Shown: positions 1-8,654, counted from the first letter of the stretch. The stretch: DNA of 64,000 bases from Opitutaceae bacterium (GCA_028691845.1 JAQUYL010000004.1:90982-154981); one strand, 5' to 3'. Program-made: numbers and translations. The notes: generated by a model not told the origin, from the letters alone.

Positions 1-1
1 C

Positions 2-241
2 GCGAGCCTGCGCATGGACCTGCCGCTGGCGTCGGGCTATGTCGTGACGATCGAACCGGGGCTTTATTTCATCCCGGCAATTCTCAACGACCCCAGACGC
101 CGCGCACGCTACCGTGAGGCCGTGAACTGGCCCCTCGTCGATCAAAACCTGCAACTCGGCGGCGTCCGGATCGAAGACAACGTGCTGGTCACCGACGGCG
201 CCCCGGAGGTGCTGACGCAAGCCATCCCGAAGACTCTTTGA
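2..241 (+). CDS. M24-family Xaa-Pro peptidase, C-terminal fragment
   Basis: The frame is open from base 2, so the gene begins before the window and only about 79 C-terminal residues are seen. The fragment carries the two closing metal-ligand segments of the pita-bread fold: TIEPG near its start and GVRIEDNVLVT near its end, whose glutamates bind the dinuclear metal centre in aminopeptidase P and prolidase. This fits an enzyme that cleaves X-Pro bonds in peptides. Family membership is well supported; aminopeptidase P and prolidase cannot be told apart from this part. It ends convergently with the minus-strand copper ATPase gene about 65 bases away. Confidence 0.85.
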   Translation, partial: ASLRMDLPLASGYVVTIEPGLYFIPAILNDPRRRARYREAVNWPLVDQNLQLGGVRIEDNVLVTDGAPEVLTQAIPKTL

Positions 242-306
242 GCGGAGGGGCGCCGTTGGGGCGGTTTCCGCCCAGGCTGTCCCTCGCACGGCGGCCCCGG
301 CCAGCT

Positions 307-2733
307 TCAGAGTTTCAACCAGGACCGCATGCCGCCGATGGTGATACCCAGCGAGGCCAGCGAACTGGCGGGCATGAGGACCACGGCGAGCAAGGGACTC
401 ATGTGGCCGGCCACGGCGAGGCCGACGGCGACAGTGTTGTAGGCAACCGAAAACACGAGCAGCCATTGCTGCGTGCGCCGGCGACTGCGGTTCACCGCGA
501 ACAGCCGCCGCAATCCGGCCAGGCCGCGACCCAGGTAGTAAAAGTCGGCCTTGGCCTCCAGCGCACCCCGGTGAATGACGGGGGTGCCGCGGCAGAAGGC
601 GGCATCGAAGGCCAGGCTGTCGTTCACCCCATCCCCCAGCATGAGCGTGTCGCGGGCGTCGTGACGCCGCAGCCAGTCGGCCTTTTCCTCCGGAGTGACG
701 CCTGCCAGCGCCTGCGTCGCGGGCAGGCCGAGCGTCTCCGCCATCGCCTCCACCTTTTCGCGGCGGTCGCCACTGAGGATATTCACCATCATCCCCTCGG
801 CGCGCAGCGCGGCGATTTCCGTGCGGGCGTCGGGCCGCACGGCATCGGCAAAATGAAAGCGCGCGAGCACCGTGCCGTCACGGGCGAACTCGGCATCGTG
901 CCCGTCTTCCGCCAAGGAGGGAGGGGATCCGGCCGGGGCCGCCGCCGCGCCCAGCCAGCCGGGTCGACCCAGCGACCAGAAACCGCGCTCGGTGCGCAGC
1001 GTCACGCCCTGGCCCGGCTCCTCGCGGAACTCGCCGGCCGGCGCGGCTCGCGCCGCGCCGGTTTCGCCCGGAGCCAGCCCGCGCACGAGCAGGTTTTCGT
1101 AGAGGCATTGGCTGACCGGGTGCGGATTGTCCCGCACGAGTTCGGTCAGGACCGTCCGCGCGCCGGCATCGAGGGCGGCGAGCGTCTCGGGATTCTGCAG
1201 CGCGGGCACCTCCAGGGTGAGCGTGCCGGTCTTGTCGAACACGAGCCGGCGCACGCGGGCGAGCCGGGGCCAGAGGTCGCTCTCGCGCACGAACACGCCG
1301 AAACGTCGCAGGGCGACCGCCGCCATTTCGTCGGCGAGCGGAAAGGCCAGCCCGATGGCGCAGGGACAGGAGACGACCAGCACGGCGGTGACCACCGCCC
1401 AGGTGCGCGCCGCATCGTGGGTGGCCAGCCACCAGCCTACCCCGGCCGCCCCGGCGAGGGCAAAGATGCCCAGCAGGTAGCCGGCGACGATCCGCTCCAG
1501 CAACCGGTGCCGGTAGGCATCGCGCCCGGCCGGCTGGAGCAGGCGGGCGAGCAGGGAATCGCGCCAAGTCTGACCGGCGCGGAGGCGGATTTCCATGCGG
1601 CCGAGGTTGACGGCTCCGGACGGCACGCGCTGCCCGGCGCGCCAGGTGTGCGGCTCGGCCTCCCCGGTGATCCACGCGGTGCCGAGCGTGGCCGCGGGGG
1701 TGGCGAGCTGCGACTCCACGGGGACCACCTGGCCCGGGAGCACCTCGTAAACGTCCCCGGGGGCCAGCGTCTCGACCGGCTGCTCGCCGGTCGCCCCGGC
1801 CACCCGCACCTTGGCCGGCCGCGCCTGCCGGCTGAGCAGTTGCCGGCGGTTGCGTTCCACCGCCGCCACCTGCGCCCAGCGACCAACGAGCATCAGCAGG
1901 ATGAAAATCGTCACGAAATCGAAATAGACGAACTCCGCGGCCCCGGTGAGCCAGCCGAAGGCGGAGCCGGCATAGGCGCCGAGGATGCCGACGGCGATCG
2001 GGAGATCGATGTGCAACACGCAGTCGCGCAGCGCCTGCGCCGCGCGGCCGATAAAAAAGGTGCCGCCCACCAGGAGACTGAGCGTGGCAAAGACGAACGC
2101 CAGCGTGCCGAAGAGCCGCGCATAGGCGAAGGTGTCGTCCATGCCGAAGTAAACGGGCAGCGTGAACAGCATGGCGTTCATGGCGAACGCGGTGCACAGC
2201 CCGATCCGGCGGGCAAGCAACCGGCTTTCCGAAACCGCGGGCTCCTCGCCCGGCGGGCCGAGCAGGTAGTTGAACGAATGCAGCGTGCGCGCGAAGGCGG
2301 GCGCGTCAAACCGACCCCGCTCCCAGCGCAGACGGACCCGCCCGAGCTGGGCGTCCACCACGATGTCGAGCGCCCCCGGCTGCCGGAGGAAGATCCTCTC
2401 GATCAGCCAGACGCAACCCGCGCAGGAGATTCCCTGCACATCCAGCTCCAGGCGGGGCGCCGGCCCGGGGGCGCGCTCCGCGTGCTGCTGCAGATCCGCC
2501 AGCCACGCGTGGTCGCGGGGCAGGAAGACGGCCTGGTCGACGGGGGGGATGACTGCGTCCTTGATGCGGTAATAGCCCTCGAGTCCGTGCTCGCGCACGA
2601 GCCGGTTGACGTACGCACAGCCCGCGCAGCAAAACCCCGCCTCCCGCGCCGCCTCGGTGACGAGCGGGGCGCCGCAGTGGGCGCAGGCCGGCGGCGACGT
2701 CGCGGCCGGAACCTTGTCGGCCGGAGCGCTCAT
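307..2733 (-). CDS. ccoI: Copper-transporting P1B-type ATPase CcoI/FixI
   Basis: An 808-residue heavy-metal P-type ATPase. The N-terminus has a Cys cluster (CAHCG at 17-21, CCAGC at 35-39) as in FixI/CcoI, then an HMA-like domain with the metal pair C104/C107. Further motifs are the actuator TGE (356-358; TGEAEP rather than the usual TGES), membrane CPC (456-458), phosphorylation site D500 in DKTGT, NPHP near 536 and GDGVND at 700-705. CcoI supplies copper to the CuB centre of cbb3 oxidase, which matches its place as last gene of the cco cluster. The start is one base from the end of the SafE-like gene, so the two are almost certainly co-transcribed. Confidence 0.95.
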   Translation of the reverse strand: MSAPADKVPAATSPPACAHCGAPLVTEAAREAGFCCAGCAYVNRLVREHGLEGYYRIKDAVIPPVDQAVFLPRDHAWLADLQQHAERAPGPAPRLELDVQGISCAGCVWLIERIFLRQPGALDIVVDAQLGRVRLRWERGRFDAPAFARTLHSFNYLLGPPGEEPAVSESRLLARRIGLCTAFAMNAMLFTLPVYFGMDDTFAYARLFGTLAFVFATLSLLVGGTFFIGRAAQALRDCVLHIDLPIAVGILGAYAGSAFGWLTGAAEFVYFDFVTIFILLMLVGRWAQVAAVERNRRQLLSRQARPAKVRVAGATGEQPVETLAPGDVYEVLPGQVVPVESQLATPAATLGTAWITGEAEPHTWRAGQRVPSGAVNLGRMEIRLRAGQTWRDSLLARLLQPAGRDAYRHRLLERIVAGYLLGIFALAGAAGVGWWLATHDAARTWAVVTAVLVVSCPCAIGLAFPLADEMAAVALRRFGVFVRESDLWPRLARVRRLVFDKTGTLTLEVPALQNPETLAALDAGARTVLTELVRDNPHPVSQCLYENLLVRGLAPGETGAARAAPAGEFREEPGQGVTLRTERGFWSLGRPGWLGAAAAPAGSPPSLAEDGHDAEFARDGTVLARFHFADAVRPDARTEIAALRAEGMMVNILSGDRREKVEAMAETLGLPATQALAGVTPEEKADWLRRHDARDTLMLGDGVNDSLAFDAAFCRGTPVIHRGALEAKADFYYLGRGLAGLRRLFAVNRSRRRTQQWLLVFSVAYNTVAVGLAVAGHMSPLLAVVLMPASSLASLGITIGGMRSWLKL

Positions 2734-2734
2734 C

Positions 2735-3436
2735 TCAATGACAGCAGAGGAAGCTGTCGATGCTGGGGCCGTCGAAGCCCAGCGTCGCGCGGAGGCGCCA
2801 GGCCAGGCCGACGGCGACCATGAGCGCCATGACGGATTGCGTGCGGGCCAGCCACACCGGTCCGAGCCGGACGCGCAGCCAATGGTAATTCGTCTGGGCG
2901 AACCAGAGCAGCGGCACGGTCCCGAGTGCGAACAGGAGCAGCGTTTCGGCTCCCTTCAGGGCGGAGCCCGACATCAAGGCGAATGCGACCAGCAGGTAGA
3001 GCGGGCCGCACGGCAACACGGGGCTGAAAAAGCCGAGGATGGTGGCACCCTGCAAACGGGAGCGGCCGCGGATCTTTTGGCCCAACCATCCATAGATCCG
3101 GCCCAGCCACGGCACCCGCGGCAGGCGCTGATCGAAGCGCACCGCGACGGCGACGAAAAAAAACACCAGCAGCCACGGCAGATAGCGCAAGGTGGCGCCG
3201 CTGAGATACGACAACGGCACGCTTCCCACTCCCCCGGCCGCCGCGCCCAGCACCACATAGCCGGCCATGCGGGTCAAATGATAGACGGTGCTGACGGCCT
3301 GGCCATCCGCCCGGTCCTGCGGTCCCGGCATCAGGGCGCAAGCCAGCGGTCCGCACATCCCGACGCAGTGCAGGCTCGTGACGAGACCGGCGGCGAGGGC
3401 GGCGGCAGGACTGTTGAAAGCGGAGGAGAGATCCAT
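2735..3436 (-). CDS. Sulfite exporter TauE/SafE-like membrane protein (DsbD_2/UreH type)
   Basis: A 233-residue polytopic membrane protein with about six spans. It carries the HCVGMCGP motif in the first span (residues 23-30) and a second Cys-Pro element, SPVLPCGPLYLL, near residue 144. This paired pattern is typical of the UreH/DsbD_2-like TauE/SafE proteins often found beside ccoI/ccoS and thought to move copper or handle redox for cbb3 assembly. The protein ends in Cys-Cys-His, possibly another metal ligand set. It lies between the small membrane gene and ccoI. The copper or thiol role is inferred from neighbours and motif; the true substrate is not shown. Confidence 0.85.
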   Translation of the reverse strand: MDLSSAFNSPAAALAAGLVTSLHCVGMCGPLACALMPGPQDRADGQAVSTVYHLTRMAGYVVLGAAAGGVGSVPLSYLSGATLRYLPWLLVFFFVAVAVRFDQRLPRVPWLGRIYGWLGQKIRGRSRLQGATILGFFSPVLPCGPLYLLVAFALMSGSALKGAETLLLFALGTVPLLWFAQTNYHWLRVRLGPVWLARTQSVMALMVAVGLAWRLRATLGFDGPSIDSFLCCH

Positions 3437-3487
3437 GGCGGCAAGCTATCGAGGAAACGGAGCCAGGCGAATTGAATTTCCCGGTTT

Positions 3488-3667
3488 TCAGGGGCGCGGG
3501 GTGCCGGGTGGTCGAGCCCGGGGGACCTCCGTCGTGTTCGCGTAATGTGCCGCTACAAACATCGCGGCATTCGCCAGTGCGAGCAGCAGGAACCCGATCC
3601 CCACCCACCGCCAGAAGGGGGCCCGGCGCCGGCGGACGGCTTCATCTCTTGGCTGGCGATCGGTCAT
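3488..3667 (-). CDS. Small single-span membrane protein in the ccoH position
   Basis: A 59-residue protein: a basic N-terminus rich in Arg (MTDRQPRDEAVRRRR), one hydrophobic span of about 20 residues (WRWVGIGFLLLALANAAMFV) and a short Pro-rich tail. The chosen ATG at 3667 overlaps the 3' end of ccoG by 26 bases, typical of translational coupling. Canonical ccoGHIS clusters carry ccoH (about 150 residues, one N-terminal span plus a periplasmic domain) here, so this may be a CcoH reduced to its anchor or an unrelated replacement. No periplasmic FixH domain is encoded. Real expression is likely from position and coupling; function is inference. Confidence 0.6.
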   Translation of the reverse strand: MTDRQPRDEAVRRRRAPFWRWVGIGFLLLALANAAMFVAAHYANTTEVPRARPPGTPRP

Positions 3668-5162
3668 GTCCGGCCCGGAGCGATTCCGTCTCTTCCTCGC
3701 GCAGCAGGCGCGCCTCGGGCCCGAGAAACTCCCCGCGGCGCTCCAGCGTGAAAGTGCCCCCCGCATCCCGGACGCGCACGGTGAAGGGGAACGGCCCGGC
3801 GTACTGCGGCCGGGCAACCACCAGCACGAGCGGCGCGACGAGCTCCTGCAGGCCCGCCACGGCAACCGGTTCGGTCAAGCCGAGGCGCGTCAAGCCCGGC
3901 ATCGCAGCCTCCACGGTGACGGAAAAACCGACCGCCGCGGGGCGCTTGTTCACGATGCGCACGAAGAACTGGTTGCGGACGGAGGCCGCATCCACGAAAT
4001 AAGGTGCGCCGGTGATGCGCACGACGCTCAGGCCGGCCGGCTTGACGGTGGAAAAGGCGTAGCCCGCAACGACCGCCCCCGCCAGCAGCAGCGCGGCATA
4101 GACATAGATTCGGGGGCGCAGCCAGCGAGTCCGGCCGCCGGCGAGCCCGGCCAAGGAATCGTAGCGGATCAGCCCGCGCGGTTTGTGCACCCGGGTCATG
4201 ACCTCGTTGCAGGCATCGACGCAGGCGGCGCAGCCGATGCACTCCATTTGGAGTCCCTGGCGGATGTCGATGCCGGTGGGGCAGACCTGCACGCACCGGT
4301 TACAGGCGACACAGTCCGCCGCGCCCGGGGTGCCGCGCCGGCCGCGGGGTTCGCCGCGCCGGCTGTCGTACCCGATGTTCAGGGTGTGTTCATCGACCAG
4401 GGCCGATTGCAGCCGGCCGTAGGGACAAATGACGATGCAAAGCTGCTCCCGAAACCACGCATAATTGAAGTGGAGTATCCCGGCAAAAACGAAGACGAAG
4501 ACGAAAGCGGCCCAATGCTCGCCCGGCCGGCTGAGCATCATCCCCCCCAGCGCCGGCAGGGAGACGAAATAGGCGAGAAACAGATGCGCGATGACGAGCG
4601 AAACCAGCGCGAAGAGCAGCTGCTTGGCGCCGCGACGGAGAAACTTCCCCTTGCTCCACGGAGCCGAGTCAAGGGCGCGGCGGGCGCGGGCGTCGCCCTC
4701 GATCCAGCGTTCGATGCGGCGGTAGACATGATCGAGAAAAACCGTCTGCGGGCAGGCCCAGCCACACCAGAGGCGGCCCAAGAGCGCCGTCAGAAGGAAC
4801 AGCGTGAATCCGAGACCGGCGAACAGGAAGAAGAGCAGCCAGGCATCCTGGGCCGAAAGAATCCAGCCAAAGAAGTGAAAGCGGCGTTGGGCCAGGTCGA
4901 GAAAGACGGCAGGGTATCCTCCGACGGGAATCCACGGAAGAGAGAGATAAACGAGAATCAACGCATAGGCGCTGAGCCGCCGCCAGGTCGTGAAGCGGCC
5001 GCCGACATCGGCCGGGTGAATGAACCGGCGGGAACCGTCCGAATTGATCGTGGTGACGGAATCCAGATTGGGTGCCGGCGCCGCCCCCGCCGGAACGGCC
5101 TTGGCCGGACCACCTGCCCCGGAGGCAGTGGTGACGGAATATTCTGGTTCGCGCTCGGTCAT
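3642..5162 (-). CDS. ccoG: cbb3 oxidase accessory polyferredoxin CcoG/FixG
   Basis: A 506-residue membrane iron-sulfur protein. From the chosen ATG at 5162 it has hydrophobic segments near 62-82, 106-128, 180-202 and 216-232, then two 4Fe-4S motifs (C284/C287/C290/C294 and C308/C311/C314/C318), one more span near 345-365 and a C-terminal Ig-like FixG_C domain. Membrane cysteines in LWCGWACP and CIVICPYGR are typical of the NapH/CcoG family. CcoG is implicated in Cu(II) reduction for cbb3 assembly. The frame stays open upstream to 5384, but that part overlaps ccoP; 5162 leaves a 7-base gap and matches family N-termini. Confidence 0.95.
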   Translation of the reverse strand: MTEREPEYSVTTASGAGGPAKAVPAGAAPAPNLDSVTTINSDGSRRFIHPADVGGRFTTWRRLSAYALILVYLSLPWIPVGGYPAVFLDLAQRRFHFFGWILSAQDAWLLFFLFAGLGFTLFLLTALLGRLWCGWACPQTVFLDHVYRRIERWIEGDARARRALDSAPWSKGKFLRRGAKQLLFALVSLVIAHLFLAYFVSLPALGGMMLSRPGEHWAAFVFVFVFAGILHFNYAWFREQLCIVICPYGRLQSALVDEHTLNIGYDSRRGEPRGRRGTPGAADCVACNRCVQVCPTGIDIRQGLQMECIGCAACVDACNEVMTRVHKPRGLIRYDSLAGLAGGRTRWLRPRIYVYAALLLAGAVVAGYAFSTVKPAGLSVVRITGAPYFVDAASVRNQFFVRIVNKRPAAVGFSVTVEAAMPGLTRLGLTEPVAVAGLQELVAPLVLVVARPQYAGPFPFTVRVRDAGGTFTLERRGEFLGPEARLLREEETESLRAGHDRSPAKR

Positions 5163-5169
5163 CGCGAAC

Positions 5170-5769
5170 TTATTTGGCGGCAGGTCCGGGCGGTGCCCAG
5201 GAGACCTGCACCTCGATCGGTTCACTTTCCTTGTGATAGCTGAGGATGTAGGCGACAGTTTCCGCGACTTTTTTGGCGCCAAGGACCGGACCCCAGGCGG
5301 GCATGCCTTTGGCGGGCACGCCATCGCTGACCGTCTTGTAGATTTCCTTGGGCGTGCCGCCGTGAATCCAGAGCCGGTCGACAAGATTCGGCCCGATCGC
5401 GCCGGTCAGCGCCGCGGTGTGGCACGATGCGCAGGTGGAGTTGAAAGTGGCACGGCCGGCTTCGATAAACACCGGATTGCGGCTCATCTGCCAAAATCCT
5501 GGGTCGTTGTTGACATCGATTGAGGAGGCCATCTTGGCGGACTGGATCTGCGCCATGGCCGCGTCGACCTGCTCGCCGTCGCTCGGCGCAAGGCGGGCGA
5601 CCTGATGCGCAAACCAGTAGACAACAGCAAAGACGATGGCGCCATACATGGTGAAGAGCCACCAATTGGGCAGTCGATGGTCGTATTCCTGAATGCCGTC
5701 GTAGACATGCGACCGGAGTTTCGTCTCCTCCGGTTGAGCGTCGGGGGATGGAGAGGAAGGCGGATTCAT
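5170..5769 (-). CDS. ccoP: cbb3-type cytochrome c oxidase subunit III (CcoP-like, monoheme)
   Basis: A 199-residue protein from the ATG at 5769. An N-terminal CcoP segment (YDGIQEYDHRLPNWW, residues 23-37) precedes one membrane span (38-55) and a single cytochrome c domain with CASCH at 113-117 and the probable axial Met in KGMPAW at 156. It passes electrons to the CcoNO core. Classical CcoP is about 300 residues with two CXXCH sites; only one is present, and ccoG begins 7 bases after the stop, so no second heme domain is hidden downstream. An in-frame GTG at 5814 would add 15 residues but has no better ribosome site. Confidence 0.9.
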   Translation of the reverse strand: MNPPSSPSPDAQPEETKLRSHVYDGIQEYDHRLPNWWLFTMYGAIVFAVVYWFAHQVARLAPSDGEQVDAAMAQIQSAKMASSIDVNNDPGFWQMSRNPVFIEAGRATFNSTCASCHTAALTGAIGPNLVDRLWIHGGTPKEIYKTVSDGVPAKGMPAWGPVLGAKKVAETVAYILSYHKESEPIEVQVSWAPPGPAAK

Positions 5770-5835
5770 GTCAGCGGCGGGGAGAGTGGGGCCCGGGCTG
5801 GCCGCCCGGGTCACCAGAGCAATCCGGAAAGAAGT

Positions 5836-5994
5836 TCAGTCCTCGTCCAGCGGGAGCCGGGCAAGGTGATCAACCTGCGTCTTTTTCATGCGCAGCGTAC
5901 GCCAGGAGGCGGTGGCAAATATCGTGGCGGCGACCAATAGCGCCACGATCGGAAAGATGAGCTGCCAGTCTTCGTAGATGATGCGGCTAAACAT
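5836..5994 (-). CDS. ccoQ: CcoQ-like small membrane subunit
   Basis: A 52-residue open frame in the gap between ccoNO and ccoP, starting ATG at 5994 and ending TGA at 5836. It begins MFSRIIYEDWQLIFPI, continues through a hydrophobic span (about residues 12-30) and ends in a charged tail with RMKKTQ and a final DED. Size, single span and position between the catalytic subunit and CcoP match CcoQ/FixQ, the small subunit that stabilises cbb3 oxidase. CcoQ sequences diverge strongly, so the assignment rests on topology and gene order. Confidence 0.75.
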   Translation of the reverse strand: MFSRIIYEDWQLIFPIVALLVAATIFATASWRTLRMKKTQVDHLARLPLDED

Positions 5995-6042
5995 GGCGGA
6001 TGGGGTTAAGCATGGGAACGGGAGACCCTGGTTTAACAGTAA

Positions 6043-8349
6043 TCACTTTGCGGCGGCCGGCAAAGCGGCCGGATCAGATTTGCCGAGCTTCTGGATATAG
6101 GCGATGAGCGCGACCACTTCCTTATCGGGCGAGACGTAGACTCCGGCGGTGCGCAAGTCCGTGGAGATTTGCCTGGCCTGCTCTTTTGCGAGCACATCGA
6201 TCATGCCGGGAGTCCACGCGGGAAACGGCACGCCCAGCAGGCGCTGGACGCGGATCTTCGTCGGCAGTGCGCCCAGGCCGGTGTCGTTTTTAAACAGCCA
6301 CGGAAAGGCCGGCATGTTGGAGCCGGGCGAGATGGCGCGCGGATCCTCAAAATGCCGGTAGTGCCAGACGTTCGGATATTTGCCGCCCTCGCGGGCGAGG
6401 TCGGGGCCGGTGCGTTTCGAGCCCCACTGGAACGGATAGTCCCAGATGGATTCACCCAGACGGGAGTAGTCGCCGTAGCGCATGACATCCGGCACGAGCG
6501 TGCGGATCATCTGCGAGTGACACACGTAACACCCCTCCCGGACATAGATATCGCGGCCGGCCAGTTCCAGCGGCGTGTATAGCGGAGCGATGCGATCCTC
6601 GGTCTGCAGGCGGCGATCGATCGTCAGCATCGGGATGATCTGGATGAGGCCGCCGGCCGCGACGGCCAGGAAGGTGAGCACCGTGAACGGCAGCGTATTG
6701 AGCAGAAGTCTGTCGTACCATTCGCCCCAGTGGTGGGCCCGGGCCTGATAGTGGGTAACGGCGAGCAACACGCATAGAATGGCGCCGAACAAACCGAGGA
6801 TATTCAGCCAGCCCGAGGCGAACATCCAGACGCAGGCCATGACAAATCCCAACGCGCTGAAGATGACCGGGGCGTTGAAGAAAGTGGCGCCCAGGCCGAA
6901 TTTCCCATCCGCATCGGGCGGTTCGACGTAGATCTCGATCCGCCCGTTGACGGGACGGGCCCCGCGAATGGTCCGCCAGAGATTGTACGTGAGGAGTCCG
7001 AACCCGGTGAGATACAGGGCGCCGCCGGCGATGCGCATGGCCATGAGCGGCCGGATCGAGTTTAGCGTGTCGAGGAAATTCGGGTAGGTCAGCAGCGTCC
7101 CCCCCTCGGTGGTGGCGCTCAGCATGAGGCCCTGGGCAATGCCCGAGGCCCACATGGCGGAGACGTACAGCAGAATGCCGACCAGTCCGATCCAGAAATG
7201 GAGGTTGGCGAGCGAGGACGAATAAAGCGGCTTGTTCCACAGCCGCGGCGCGAGCCAGTAGAACATGCCGGCGGCCATGAAGCCGTTCCAACCGAGCGTG
7301 CCGCCATGCACGTGCCCGATGATCCAGTCCGTGTAATGGCCGACCGCATTGACGGATTTAATGGCGAGCAACGGTCCTTCGAAGGTGGCCATCCCGTAGA
7401 AGGTGACCCCGGCGGCGAAAAACTTGATGACGGGATCGGTGCGGAGCCGGCCCCAGGCGCCGCGCAGAGTCAGAAGGCCGTTGAGCATGCCGCCCCAGGA
7501 GGGGGCCCACAGCATGAGAGAGAAGGTCATGCCGAGGAGTTGCAGCCAGTTGGGCAGCGCGGTATTGAGCAGGTGGTGCGGGCCGGCCCAGATGTAGACA
7601 AAGACCAACGACCAGAAGTGGATGACGGAAAGACGGTAGCTGTAAACCGGCCGTTCTGCCGCCTTGGGCAGAAAGTAATACATGAGTCCGAGGATCGGCG
7701 TGGTGAGAAAGAACGCCACGGCGTTGTGTCCGTACCACCATTGCACGAGGGCGTCCTGCACGCCGCCGAAGACGGGATAGCTGTGGAGCAGACTCGTGGG
7801 AACCGAGAGGTGATTTACGATGTAAAGCATCGCCACGGTGATGATGGTGGCGATGTAGAACCAGAGTGCCACGTAGAGGGACTTTTCGTGGCGCCGGGCG
7901 AGCGTCCAAAAGAAGTTGACCGCAAAGACGACCCAGATGGTGGCAACCGCGATATCGATGGGCCAGATGAGCTCGGCATATTCCTTGCCGCGCGTAAGCC
8001 CGAGCGGGAGCGTGATGGCCGCGGCCACGATAATGAGCTGCCATCCCCAGAAATGCAGCCAGGACAAAAAATCACTCGCGAGGCGCGCCTTCGCCAATCT
8101 CTGTGTGGAGTAGTAGATCCCGGCGAACATCATGTTGCCCACAAAGGCAAAGATGGCGGCATTGGTATGAAGCGGGCGCAGCCGGCTGAAGGTCAGCCAC
8201 GAAGTCTGAAAATTGAGCTGCCAGAAGTTCAACTGCGAGGCGATGAACACACCGGCGAGCATTGCGACGACGCTCCAGAGGATCGCCGCCAGCATGAACT
8301 GCCGCACGATCCGGTCGTTGTATTCGATGGTGATTTTTTGTCCGGTCAT
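6043..8349 (-). CDS. ccoNO: Fused cbb3-type cytochrome c oxidase subunits I and II (CcoN-CcoO)
   Basis: A 768-residue fusion from the ATG at 8349. Residues 1-470 are CcoN, the proton-pumping heme-copper core: H61 and H348 fit the low-spin heme, H208, H258 and H259 the CuB site, Y252 the cross-linked tyrosine and H346 the high-spin heme. After a connecting membrane region (about 485-565) residues 565-768 are CcoO with CYVCH at 607-611 and the axial Met in NMPAFPW at 679. It reduces O2 to water at high affinity. The usual separate ccoN and ccoO genes are joined in one frame with no internal stop. The frame is open upstream to 8733, but that covers ccoS. Confidence 0.97.
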   Translation of the reverse strand: MTGQKITIEYNDRIVRQFMLAAILWSVVAMLAGVFIASQLNFWQLNFQTSWLTFSRLRPLHTNAAIFAFVGNMMFAGIYYSTQRLAKARLASDFLSWLHFWGWQLIIVAAAITLPLGLTRGKEYAELIWPIDIAVATIWVVFAVNFFWTLARRHEKSLYVALWFYIATIITVAMLYIVNHLSVPTSLLHSYPVFGGVQDALVQWWYGHNAVAFFLTTPILGLMYYFLPKAAERPVYSYRLSVIHFWSLVFVYIWAGPHHLLNTALPNWLQLLGMTFSLMLWAPSWGGMLNGLLTLRGAWGRLRTDPVIKFFAAGVTFYGMATFEGPLLAIKSVNAVGHYTDWIIGHVHGGTLGWNGFMAAGMFYWLAPRLWNKPLYSSSLANLHFWIGLVGILLYVSAMWASGIAQGLMLSATTEGGTLLTYPNFLDTLNSIRPLMAMRIAGGALYLTGFGLLTYNLWRTIRGARPVNGRIEIYVEPPDADGKFGLGATFFNAPVIFSALGFVMACVWMFASGWLNILGLFGAILCVLLAVTHYQARAHHWGEWYDRLLLNTLPFTVLTFLAVAAGGLIQIIPMLTIDRRLQTEDRIAPLYTPLELAGRDIYVREGCYVCHSQMIRTLVPDVMRYGDYSRLGESIWDYPFQWGSKRTGPDLAREGGKYPNVWHYRHFEDPRAISPGSNMPAFPWLFKNDTGLGALPTKIRVQRLLGVPFPAWTPGMIDVLAKEQARQISTDLRTAGVYVSPDKEVVALIAYIQKLGKSDPAALPAAAK

Positions 8350-8363
8350 GGGAGGGCGGAGAA

Positions 8364-8654
8364 TCAGCGCGCCTGAGGGGGGGCCGCGCGGGCAGAAGCC
8401 GAGCGATGGGAGAGCGGCGAACGGACTGCCGTCTGGCCGGAGCCGCCCGGGCCGGCGGCGGGAGCGGGAAGCTGGCGACCGCCGGTGGAATCGGCTCGGG
8501 AGGAATCCACCACCGGCTGCTCGTCGGCAAACGGGAGCAAGGAATCCCGTTCGGGACCGCCCAAGCCGCGGCCGTGCTGCTCGACAAGAAACAACACTCC
8601 GAAAATACCCGCGAGGAGCAGGCTGAAAAAAACCGTGAGCGGGACGACTGACAT
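8364..8654 (-). CDS. ccoS: cbb3 oxidase maturation protein CcoS
   Basis: A 96-residue protein with one N-terminal span (VPLTVFFSLLLAGIFGVLFLV) followed by the CcoS signature region containing GGPERDSLLPFADE. CcoS is needed to insert heme b and CuB into cbb3 oxidase. Typical CcoS is 45-70 residues; here a low-complexity Pro/Ala/Ser-rich tail of about 40 residues follows, ending 14 bases before ccoNO. It is the first gene of the minus-strand cco cluster, so the promoter should lie in 8655-9024. Confidence 0.85.
   Translation of the reverse strand: MSVVPLTVFFSLLLAGIFGVLFLVEQHGRGLGGPERDSLLPFADEQPVVDSSRADSTGGRQLPAPAAGPGGSGQTAVRSPLSHRSASARAAPPQAR

Noticed and set aside
238..2823. An 861-codon plus-strand open frame covering ccoI
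   Set aside because: High-GC antisense shadow: the minus strand encodes a complete P-type ATPase with all motifs, while the plus product is low-complexity Gly/Arg/Pro/His with no domains.
7198..8376. A 392-codon plus-strand frame antisense to ccoNO
   Set aside because: Shadow frame; all heme and copper ligands of the oxidase lie on the minus strand.
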